The position numbers were made by a program, and so were the translations under genes. Shown piece after piece: positions 56,979 through 64,000 of a DNA stretch of 64,000 nucleotides; the first letter of the stretch is position 1; every line of letters starts with the position of its first letter. The stretch lies in the NCBI RefSeq assembly GCF_000210295.1, contig NC_026744.1:2480001-2544000 (forward strand), in the 5' to 3' direction. The stretch comes from Trypanosoma brucei gambiense DAL972 (Eukaryota > Euglenozoa > Kinetoplastea > Trypanosomatida > Trypanosomatidae). The notes beneath the pieces are model-generated. The model saw only the letters and a list, made by a program, of their open reading frames with translations. It did not search any database and was not told where the DNA came from.

Positions 56979-59876
56979 ATGACAGAGGACGAGGAACCAT
57001 ATGTTATGGCCTTCGAGCCCTACACAGTGCAGAGGGAAATGATGCGAACTGTTCATTTGGCTCTTAATTCCTGGCCTCGGCACACCCCCATTGCGGCGAT
57101 TGAGGTTCCCACCGGGTGTGGAAAGACGCTGGCATTGCTTTCAAGCGTGTTGCGCTACCAGGCAGGGTTGGAGAAACACACACCACAGGAGCTGGAGCAG
57201 CACTTTCGCCTGCGGAGGTGTAGGGGTCCCCCAGTGTTGCCCTCATTGTCAAAAACGGAAATGTCGTCGCGTAAATGGTGCCACTGCAAGGAAGACAGTA
57301 AACACAGTGAAGAGTCGAATGGTTTGAAAGCAAATACAGCGGACGGTGAAGAAGCTTGGCGTGTGTCGTCGTTATTTCTGAGGCAGTTCAGGCCACCGAA
57401 CGGCAAACGTCTGCGTGTTGAGCTAGTAACTGAAGGATCGTCGGAACTCCGCAAGCAGCATCAATCGCCGCCATGTACGATTTTTTACGTGACGCGTACG
57501 CACGCGCAGCTTCGACAGTGTGTGGGGGAACTGCGTAAACTCAAAGGTCTGGAGAGACTGAAAATGAATATCCTGGGAAGCCGCAAGCAATACTGCATAA
57601 ACCAACATGTGCTGAAGGCGTGTGCAAACAAGACGCTTCCTATAGAGGGAAACACCCTTGGTGAAGTCTGTGACAAGCTTGTGTCTCTCGGTCAGTGCGA
57701 AGCCGTTCATGGCTACGGTGTCCTTGGTAGTAAGGCTATAACTCACCCCCTGAGCCAAGGACGGAGCGACAAAGTGTGGGATATTGAAGATTTGGTAACC
57801 GAAGGTGTAGGAATGGAGTGTTGTCCGTATTATGCCGCGAGAGACCTTGTCTTCTTCGCCCATATCAACTTTGCCACGTATCAGTATCTTCTGGACCCGC
57901 TCATTCGTCACGAGTGCAAGATGGAGGCTGCCCTAAAAAATCACTCCATCATTATCTTTGATGAGGCACACAACGTCCCGCAAGTGTGTCAAGATGCATT
58001 ATCCGTAGAGACGTCAGTGGACACGCTCCGTCTCATCCTAAATGAGATCGAGCCTCTAATACAACCCACTGTGGCGGTGGCGACGCTCAGTTACCCGCGC
58101 GAGTTCAAACTAACCAAATGGACACTTGTGGAGTTACTTTCCCTACTGTATGACGTATTCAAAGCCGTCACAGAGTTCGTGTCACCTGCGCAACCGTCGG
58201 TAAAAACGCGGCGTGGGGTACACTCCCGGCCGGTGGGGGGACAAGATGTCGAGGAAAGTGAAAGTAACCATGACGTTGAGAACAACGCAATCTTTCCAGG
58301 CGAAACCCTCGCAGAAGTGTTACGCCGCTGCATTACGGATTACATACCGATCGCTTCTAGCTGCAGCCGTCGAGGGTATGGGGCCGCAGAGGGTTCAGCA
58401 TCGAAAGACGGTGTAGCGATGTTTCGGCAAGTTTACGGGATTATAATGTCTCTGGGGGTCACCTTTAATCCATTCCAGTTCTCCATTTTTTGTCTTTCAC
58501 TTATGAAGCGTTGGATCCTCATCATGCGCTTTATCATCCAGAAACCGAGCGCCTTTGTCCTCAGCATCAGTGACCCATTGCCAGAAAAAAACCGTAACGG
58601 TCAAGACAGCGTCCCGAGCAGTGAGGCTGGCGGCAACACCGAGGGGGTTGAGTCAGCTGTGCCATCACGAAGAATTGTTGGTATCCGATGTTTGGATGGT
58701 AGTTTGGCATTTCAGCACATCTTGAGTACCGCTCACCGTGTTGTGTTGGCCTCCGGGACACTTGCGCCGTTTCATCAGTTGGGACGAGACTTGGGAATAC
58801 CACCTTCCAGTATGGCAACTTATGAAGGATTGCATGTGGCACAGAAGCATCAGTATCGATTGGGGGTTCTCACACATACTGTGGATGCCACTCCGTTGCA
58901 CTGTACCTACGGGAGTTTGAAGGATTCTTCTTTCATTAGTCAGCTTGTGGAGACACTCGCTATGCTTGTTGAAAAAGTGGAACTTGGAGGTGTTCTCGTC
59001 TTCATGCCCAACTACACCGTAATGAAAACCATCGGGGTGCAGCTCATTTCTCGTTACCGTGACGCAGCCCGTCAGATGGAAGGAACACCAAAGTCTTCTA
59101 GGTTCCCGCAGGTTTTCCTAGAGAGTCAGTCAGCAGCTGATTTCCCCTCAGTGCTAGATAGCTTCCGAAAGGCTACAGTTCGTGGCCCAGCCGTTTTCGC
59201 CTCTGTTTTTCGAGCGAAAGTGAGTGAAGGGATTGACTTCGCGGATTGCATGGCCCGTCTTGTCGTGTGTGTGGGAGTCCCTTTACAGCCGTTGAAATCG
59301 TGGACGGTGCAAGCACAAAGGAGATACAGTGGGGAGGAGTGGTACGTAAATGATGCGGTCCGCGCTGTTAATCAAGCCCTTGGACGCTGCATACGTCACT
59401 CACGAGATTTCGGTGCGATGGTCCTGTTGGACGACCGTTTTGAACAAATGAACCTTCAGCAATCCCTGTCAAGATGGTGCCGCGAGGAGTTGAGGGTCCA
59501 CCACTCACACGCGTCGTTGGCGGATGATCTTCATGAGTTCTTTCGCACTTGCAGGGGGGGAAATGCAATAGCGAAGGATTCTCATCTCAGAGAAAACGTA
59601 AGCGGTGGAAATACCAGCCAAGGAGAAGAACTGTATTGCCGGTCACTAGAAAAAGAAAACGTCCCTCCCCCCATTAAGGGAGAACGAGTGACCAGCATCT
59701 TGGATGCACCCTTTCTCATGGGGCCTGTACTGAAGCCGAAGGTTCCAACTTACACACGACAGTTGAGTTGCACCGCATTAAAACTCATGTACGAAGCCCA
59801 TGATGATGTCTCCCAAGTTACAGCCGAAGAGCTTCGTGAGGCACTGCGACTCTTGGAGGACGGGTTCCCGCAGTGA
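56979..59876 (+). CDS. FANCJ/BRIP1-like Fe-S DEAH helicase
   Basis: XPD-type superfamily 2 DNA helicase acting 5' to 3' on damaged or structured DNA. Walker A is EVPTGCGKT at 42-50. The Fe-S domain follows (about 200-290): GSRKQYCINQHV, a second Cys in EVCDKL or LGQCEAV, and ECCPYYAARDL. The DEAH box is at 328-331. Motif IV-VI segments are VVLASGTLAP, AVFASVFRAKVSEGIDF and NQALGRCIRHSRDFGAMVLLDDRF. The motif VI sequence and the tail after it (SRWCREEL-x-HH) read closer to FANCJ than to RTEL1, DDX11 or XPD. The C-terminal 100 residues are divergent and lack a clear BRCT- or MLH1-binding motif. 965 residues. It could still be the lineage's RTEL1-like enzyme, so a tree is needed. Confidence 0.88.
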   Translation: MTEDEEPYVMAFEPYTVQREMMRTVHLALNSWPRHTPIAAIEVPTGCGKTLALLSSVLRYQAGLEKHTPQELEQHFRLRRCRGPPVLPSLSKTEMSSRKWCHCKEDSKHSEESNGLKANTADGEEAWRVSSLFLRQFRPPNGKRLRVELVTEGSSELRKQHQSPPCTIFYVTRTHAQLRQCVGELRKLKGLERLKMNILGSRKQYCINQHVLKACANKTLPIEGNTLGEVCDKLVSLGQCEAVHGYGVLGSKAITHPLSQGRSDKVWDIEDLVTEGVGMECCPYYAARDLVFFAHINFATYQYLLDPLIRHECKMEAALKNHSIIIFDEAHNVPQVCQDALSVETSVDTLRLILNEIEPLIQPTVAVATLSYPREFKLTKWTLVELLSLLYDVFKAVTEFVSPAQPSVKTRRGVHSRPVGGQDVEESESNHDVENNAIFPGETLAEVLRRCITDYIPIASSCSRRGYGAAEGSASKDGVAMFRQVYGIIMSLGVTFNPFQFSIFCLSLMKRWILIMRFIIQKPSAFVLSISDPLPEKNRNGQDSVPSSEAGGNTEGVESAVPSRRIVGIRCLDGSLAFQHILSTAHRVVLASGTLAPFHQLGRDLGIPPSSMATYEGLHVAQKHQYRLGVLTHTVDATPLHCTYGSLKDSSFISQLVETLAMLVEKVELGGVLVFMPNYTVMKTIGVQLISRYRDAARQMEGTPKSSRFPQVFLESQSAADFPSVLDSFRKATVRGPAVFASVFRAKVSEGIDFADCMARLVVCVGVPLQPLKSWTVQAQRRYSGEEWYVNDAVRAVNQALGRCIRHSRDFGAMVLLDDRFEQMNLQQSLSRWCREELRVHHSHASLADDLHEFFRTCRGGNAIAKDSHLRENVSGGNTSQGEELYCRSLEKENVPPPIKGERVTSILDAPFLMGPVLKPKVPTYTRQLSCTALKLMYEAHDDVSQVTAEELREALRLLEDGFPQ

Positions 59877-60708
59877 CACAGTAGGCAGTTGTTATTTTGA
59901 TATTAGGCTTTTTTCCTTGGTGGACATCCCACACACCGTCTACACCTTGTGTTTCCTTGGTAAGTCCACCATCGCTTAATAATTCGTGGGTTCGCTAGAA
60001 CCTCAAGTTCGATGGCGGAGGTCAATGTCTGCCCCTGAGCACCCTGATGCGGAAAATAGACCCGCTAACAATGTTGCGTGTTGATTCCGGTTCTACAGAA
60101 AGTTGAAAAGGCACCCATCTGGGGGATGCAGCGAGGGGCGAGTAAACTCATGCAAAATGGGTCGAAGAACATCGCAAAACGAAGGTAGACACCGGCTTTT
60201 CTGCCGGTTCACTGCCGACCTCCATATCACTACTCTTATCTGGAGGCATAGAGTACAGGAAAACCGGTGAGACTGCGCGGTTACGGTAAGATTATTAAAC
60301 TGATGCGTGGTTTCTGGTGCCAGGATTTGTTTTAGATGGCAGTTTAGGCGTCAACATTTGTCTCACAGAAAGGTTTTGCGCGCATGAGTCACCACTTTTC
60401 CCGAAACACCAACAAGAGAGTATTCCCTTGGTGTTTGCAGTTGACCCCTATGTGTACCTTGTTGTTGTACATTTACTTTTGACACGGTCAACACCTTCCC
60501 ACCGAGTTGTATGGTGGGTGGGCTAAAAAGTTGCGTGGATTTTTGTATTCCACGTTTTGTTGTTGCTATTCGCGGGTGCGAAGCTCTTTGATATGCGTTG
60601 CTCTCCTCCCCTCTTCCTCGGCCCACGCTATGTTTTACTTCTTTGCAAACCCTCTTTACGCGTTGACTACGCTGGCAACAAGGCTGAGAGATCGCCGGAA
60701 TCCTTAAA
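59877..60708 (+). other. Intercistronic region with inverted repeats
   Basis: Three inverted repeats lie in the 3' UTR side: 8-bp arms at 59918-59925 and 59964-59971, 6-bp arms at 60191-60196 and 60203-60208, and 6-bp arms at 60219-60224 and 60241-60246. A pyrimidine-rich stretch (about 60600-60660) leads to AG 60681-60682, and the first ATG after it is the kelch gene start. No snoRNA boxes or tRNA could be supported. Confidence 0.5.
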
Positions 60709-61755
60709 ATGGAGTGGGTTCCGTGCACCGAGCAGACGGGGTCGGTGGGCTGCCGCGAGGGGCACTGCGCAACCTCTCTTCAAGAAAAAAGTGCTGGAGA
60801 AGAATGGGTTTTGGTTGTTGGGGGATATTGCGAAGGGGAGCGCGACGGCGCGGTTATGGCAGCGCGAGCAGATGGACTGCCGATGCTACGATGGGTTCGG
60901 CTGGATAAGCCCAACATGACGTGGTTCGAATGTGATGGGGCTTCGCTAACGCACGTAACTGGCGACACCGCCTACTTCTTTGGCGGATTAAACGAGCACA
61001 TGAATCACAGTAATCAGTTACTCTGTCTTTCCCTGCATCAGGGGCAACAGGGTGATCTGTCCCTCGATGTGGTGAAGGTAGAGACAACAGGAGACGTCCC
61101 TCTTCCGCGCGCGAGGCATTCAGCTGGCAGTGCCGGGCGGTATTTCGTTGTGTTCGGTGGTGAAACGGAAGACGCTGAACAAAATAATGACGGATACATC
61201 CTGGACACCGACACAATGGTATGGACACGAATTCCAACAGGGCACCAGGTGCCCAATCCACGACTTCTCGCCGGCCCTCTCGTGTTCTACTCACCCCACG
61301 AGTGCATACTTTATGGTGGGGCACACTTTGTGAACGGCGATATAAGGAGTATGTCTGACGTGTGGAACCTGCACATCCCGCTGGGAGGCACATGGTTTAA
61401 GGTTTCCGATGGGGACGGCGCCCCCGCCTGTCGCTTCCCGAGGTCGAATGGTCACGCCGGTGGCGTTCTGGGGCGGGTTAGGGGAGAAACTGTAGTGGTG
61501 TTTGTTGGAGGAAAGGATGCCGCTGAGGGGTGTGACAGAGTAAAACAGGTGCAGCCTCCGAAATCTGCTGAAGACAAATTCCATCTTCGTCTGGTAGACC
61601 CCGTGTTGGCTGGTGGTGAGGGCCCGCACTGGCGGTACACACCAGCAGCGGTAGATACACGACGTGGCGTATTGCTTTTGGGTGGTCAGTGCCGTCATCC
61701 ACAGGAGGTTGCTGCCTTCCTACTAAAGCAGACAGGTGTTACTTTGCAACGGTAA
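60709..61755 (+). CDS. Kelch-repeat protein (348 aa)
   Basis: Beta-propeller of kelch type, a protein-binding fold. Typical blades are visible: WVLVVGGY (about 32-39), TAYFFGGLNEHMNHSNQL (about 86-103), RARHSAGSAGRYFVVFGGETED (about 138-159) with a following WTRI, a blade with ECILYGGAHF, RSNGHAGG with VVVFVGGKD, and the final GVLLLGGQ. That makes about six blades, so the propeller fills the whole protein and no BTB, F-box or other domain is attached. Binding partner and location are unknown. The ATG is the first after the acceptor at 60681-60682. Confidence 0.88.
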   Translation: MEWVPCTEQTGSVGCREGHCATSLQEKSAGEEWVLVVGGYCEGERDGAVMAARADGLPMLRWVRLDKPNMTWFECDGASLTHVTGDTAYFFGGLNEHMNHSNQLLCLSLHQGQQGDLSLDVVKVETTGDVPLPRARHSAGSAGRYFVVFGGETEDAEQNNDGYILDTDTMVWTRIPTGHQVPNPRLLAGPLVFYSPHECILYGGAHFVNGDIRSMSDVWNLHIPLGGTWFKVSDGDGAPACRFPRSNGHAGGVLGRVRGETVVVFVGGKDAAEGCDRVKQVQPPKSAEDKFHLRLVDPVLAGGEGPHWRYTPAAVDTRRGVLLLGGQCRHPQEVAAFLLKQTGVTLQR

Positions 61756-62089
61756 CAAATAATCAACATGGTGGAATCAGTGGAGACAATTTGGAGAGAT
61801 AGTGCAGTACTGCGCCCTACTGAATTCGGGGTTGTTTCGTTATTATCGTTTACATTTCGTACGCATTTCTTGTTTGTCTTCGCTTTTTTTGGATGTGCGT
61901 GATGTGGCGCGTCGTTTTCACACAGCCTTTTCCCCTAATGTTAGCCCTCCAAACCCTCACCCCCTCAATCTGAAGAAAAAGAGAGGGGCTTTCGTATCCT
62001 CAGGACTCGACCGCAAGTGTGTCTTTAATTTTTTTTGTTTCATCCCTCATCCGTTCACCCGCCCGAAGTGTTCCAAGGTGTCGATCATC
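61756..62089 (+). other. Intercistronic region; acceptor sets decarboxylase start
   Basis: Pyrimidine tracts at about 61877-61890 and 62023-62060 are present. The latter leads to AG 62067-62068, 21 bases before ATG 62090. The frame extends 5' to GTG 61802 without an ATG, and this part is treated as 5' UTR. Confidence 0.6.
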
Positions 62090-63283
62090 ATGCAGAGGTT
62101 GGCCCCTGGTGCTTTCTTCAACGCATTAAAGGCCCGGGGGGTTACACACTTTTTTGGAGTTCCTGACCCCATTCTAAAATATTTCTGTGCCTTCGTGGCA
62201 AGTCACACGACACCGAAGGAACACATCATCACAGCAAACGAAGGGAATGCAGTGGCCATGGCTGCAGGTTACCATCTTGCAACTGGGGGACTCCCTTTGG
62301 TGTACATGAAAAACAGTGGCTTAGGCGATGCACTCAATCCCCTGATCTCTCTCACACACGCTGAGGCGTGCAGCATTCCCATGTTAATAGTCGTTGGTTG
62401 GCGAGGAGCTCCTGATGCTGGAAATGAGCTACCGTGTGCCGCAGAAGGGCGCTTGACCGAAGGAATCCTACGTGCTGCTGAGGTCCCGTATATCATTTTA
62501 TCTTCTGCTCGTGGAAACGGGGAGCAGTCGATGGAAACAGCTCTGGATATGGCACTGAAGCACGTGCATAATTCAAGGACGCCCTATGCCTTTTTGGTAC
62601 CACCAAACTTTTTTGAGGAATGCGCTTACGAAGGGGTTGGAGAAGGTATTGCTGAGCTTCCCATGACTCGCAGGGAGGCGGTTGAACAAGCACTGCGCCA
62701 AATAGACCGGGGAGATATAGTTGTGGGCGCCGCAAGCTTCCTTGCTCGTGAAATCTTTGAAGTTCAGGAGTGTGCCGGGATGCGACACGGCCCACAATTC
62801 TTCCCAGTCGGCAGCATGGGTCATTGTTCTTCCGTAGCAGCGGGTATAGCATTGGCCAAACCAGAAAGGCAAGTGTTTTGCTTTGATGGAGATGGCGCAT
62901 TCCTTATGCACATGGGTTCATCAGCAACCATCGGTGGTGTAGCCGCCATACATTTAATAGGTACGGGCGAAACTTCCCTCATGCGCAACTACAAACATGT
63001 CGTTTTCAACAACGGATCCCACGATTCGGCAGGTGGTCAACCCACTGTGTCTTTTGATGTATCCCTCACGCGAGTGGCGAGTGCGTGTGGTTTTAGGACT
63101 GTCCGCGAAGAACCCGTAATGGACCTTGGCGAAACTGTGCGGGCCCTTCAGGAATTAAAGAAGGCGGAAGGGCCCGCGTTCTTGGAAGTATTTGTGCGAA
63201 GGGGCGGCCATTCAAACCCACAATGTGAACTTCCCTCTTTAGATGAGAGCAAACAAGCTCTCACTAACTGCTTGAGGGGTTAG
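62090..63283 (+). CDS. Phosphonopyruvate-decarboxylase-like ThDP enzyme
   Basis: Thiamine-diphosphate enzyme that in bacteria converts phosphonopyruvate to phosphonoacetaldehyde, the second step of 2-aminoethylphosphonate synthesis. The N-terminal pyrimidine-binding domain has FFGVPDPILK (about 21-30) and the catalytic Glu in ANEGNAVAMAAGYHLATG (about 48-65). The C-terminal diphosphate-binding domain has GSMGHCSSVAAG, the FDGDGAFLMHMG start of the ThDP motif and its FNNGSHDSAGGQPT end. The short total length (397) is typical of phosphonopyruvate and sulfopyruvate decarboxylases, which lack the middle domain of larger ThDP enzymes. Sulfopyruvate decarboxylase is the main alternative; the HDSAGGQPT motif favours phosphonopyruvate. 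No neighbouring gene belongs to the same pathway. No peroxisomal or mitochondrial signal is clear. Confidence 0.88.
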   Translation: MQRLAPGAFFNALKARGVTHFFGVPDPILKYFCAFVASHTTPKEHIITANEGNAVAMAAGYHLATGGLPLVYMKNSGLGDALNPLISLTHAEACSIPMLIVVGWRGAPDAGNELPCAAEGRLTEGILRAAEVPYIILSSARGNGEQSMETALDMALKHVHNSRTPYAFLVPPNFFEECAYEGVGEGIAELPMTRREAVEQALRQIDRGDIVVGAASFLAREIFEVQECAGMRHGPQFFPVGSMGHCSSVAAGIALAKPERQVFCFDGDGAFLMHMGSSATIGGVAAIHLIGTGETSLMRNYKHVVFNNGSHDSAGGQPTVSFDVSLTRVASACGFRTVREEPVMDLGETVRALQELKKAEGPAFLEVFVRRGGHSNPQCELPSLDESKQALTNCLRG

Positions 63284-63683
63284 TAATATCAGAGTACGCG
63301 GAGGGTGAGAAACGGCATATATGTGGATCAACACCTCGTTTGAGCGCTATTAAACGGGTATCGGGGGGGGGGACGTGTGGGGAAACAAAAGAGGAAGTCG
63401 CTTTATTTTCTCACAATCAAACCCAAACAATTTGGTAGTACCAATGGAAAGGGAGGAGGGGCGAGTAAACGAAAGTAGTGAAGTAGAAGGGATGAACCCA
63501 ACCGACAAGTCAAATGCTATCTTCCACTGTTACCCCTCATCTCTCTAGTAAGTGACGCTCCGACGTGGCTGGGGTGAAGACAGAAGTTCTGCTCCGTACC
63601 GGCTGAAGTGCGTAGGAAAGGCAAAACTAACAAGCATTTCTCAAGCGGCCCGCAATAGAAACATCGCTGAAAAGAAAGGGGGA
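63284..63683 (+). other. Intercistronic region with acceptor for the last gene
   Basis: A G run of ten lies at 63363-63372. Pyrimidine-rich bases at about 63519-63546 end in CTCTCTAG with AG at 63547-63548. The next ATG is 63684, giving a predicted 5' UTR of 135 bases with no upstream ATG. Confidence 0.65.
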
Positions 63684-64000
63684 ATGTTAAGGCGTACAAT
63701 TTTCCTGGGAAGGGTAACCCGCTCTTGGACCAAAGGATCTATAGTTAAGGCATCGGCCCATTTCCCAGATTCTGTGAGGGCTGATCCCGCAGAAAGACGT
63801 AATGAAGACTCGTCTCCGAAGGAAAGCCGCACATGGTCTCTTCATGACGGCCCGTGCAGCGAACCTCTTCACGTTCCCAAACATATTCAATGGGCAACAC
63901 AGAAGGTGAGAGTTTGGGGGCAACTAATGCGAGTGGATAAGGCTGCTGCAATAAACCTCCTGCTTCAACCTTGTTACTGGGGAGCCAGTCTAGCAGTAAC
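63684..64000 (+). CDS. COQ2: Partial CDS: COQ2-like 4-hydroxybenzoate polyprenyltransferase (5' end)
   Basis: An open frame of 105 codons starts at the first ATG after the acceptor (63547-63548) and is still open at the window edge. The N terminus MLRRTIFLGRVTRSWTKGS is a mitochondrial presequence type. A polar linker follows, then WATQKVRVWGQLMRVDKA and LLLQPCYWGASLAV. The pattern M-R-x-D-x-x-x-x-x-x-L-L-L-x-P-C-x-W-x-x-x-L-A is that of the first membrane segment of COQ2, where MRLDKP-type sequence is usual. COQ2 attaches the polyprenyl tail to 4-hydroxybenzoate in ubiquinone synthesis at the inner mitochondrial membrane. The Asp-rich substrate motifs would lie beyond the edge, so UbiA-family alternatives such as COX10 cannot be fully excluded. 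Confidence 0.75.
   Translation, partial: MLRRTIFLGRVTRSWTKGSIVKASAHFPDSVRADPAERRNEDSSPKESRTWSLHDGPCSEPLHVPKHIQWATQKVRVWGQLMRVDKAAAINLLLQPCYWGASLAV

Noticed and set aside
60048..60246. Possible snoRNA or tRNA-like element among the inverted repeats
   Set aside because: No A/B boxes, no paired C/D boxes, and the hairpins are too short for a trypanosome H/ACA RNA.
1..64000. Retroelements (ingi/RIME/SLACS type), VSG genes or a strand-switch region
   Set aside because: No reverse transcriptase or endonuclease frames, no VSG-like genes, no change of coding strand seen.

Overview
The window looks like nuclear DNA of a kinetoplastid, most likely the Trypanosoma brucei group. All 23 supported genes lie on the + strand, none needs an intron, and each is preceded by a pyrimidine tract and an AG, as expected for spliced-leader trans-splicing of polycistronic transcripts. 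The gene at 39523-42099 matches, from memory, T. brucei ZFK (PX, FYVE-related finger, AGC kinase), which I recall as a chromosome 11 gene. The species and chromosome assignment is inference; the gene layout is read directly. No strand switch, tRNA, rRNA, retroelement or CRISPR array was seen.

Layout, left to right. (a) 1-11707: a large mitochondrial-type hypothetical protein, the AAA+ HORMA remodeller PCH2/TRIP13, DNA topoisomerase III beta and a small ArfGAP. (b) 13459-25146: VPS15, the PI3K regulatory pseudokinase; a METTL13/spermidine-synthase-like methyltransferase; the rRNA m5C methyltransferase NSUN5/Rcm1; and proteasome subunit RPN2. (c) 25817-38688: an Mdm12/Mdm34-like SMP-domain protein, a 1878-residue low-complexity protein with a 36-bp repeat, a type I membrane glycoprotein, and an N-terminally acylated zinc-cluster protein. 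(d) 39523-47541: ZFK, a mitochondrial-type protein made of repeated modules of about 60-70 residues, and a NEK-like pseudokinase. (e) 50004-64000: a 96-residue candidate gene, a SANBR/KIAA1841-like BTB protein, the pseudouridine synthase PUS7/TruD, a small hypothetical protein, a FANCJ-like Fe-S helicase, a kelch protein, a phosphonopyruvate-decarboxylase-like enzyme, and the 5' end of a COQ2-like polyprenyltransferase that runs off the right edge.

The genes share a transcription unit but not an obvious pathway, which is usual here. Themes recur: genome maintenance (TOP3 beta, FANCJ-like, PCH2), RNA modification (NSUN5, PUS7), membrane traffic and lipids (VPS15, ZFK, ArfGAP, SMP protein) and mitochondrial proteins. 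Several starts were chosen as the first ATG after the predicted spliced-leader acceptor; for eight genes this removes an open but ATG-less 5' extension. The least explained items are the SMP protein, the lipocalin-like tail of ZFK, the repeat-module protein, the NEK-like pseudokinase, and two intercistronic gaps of more than 2.3 kb with several pyrimidine tract/AG clusters.
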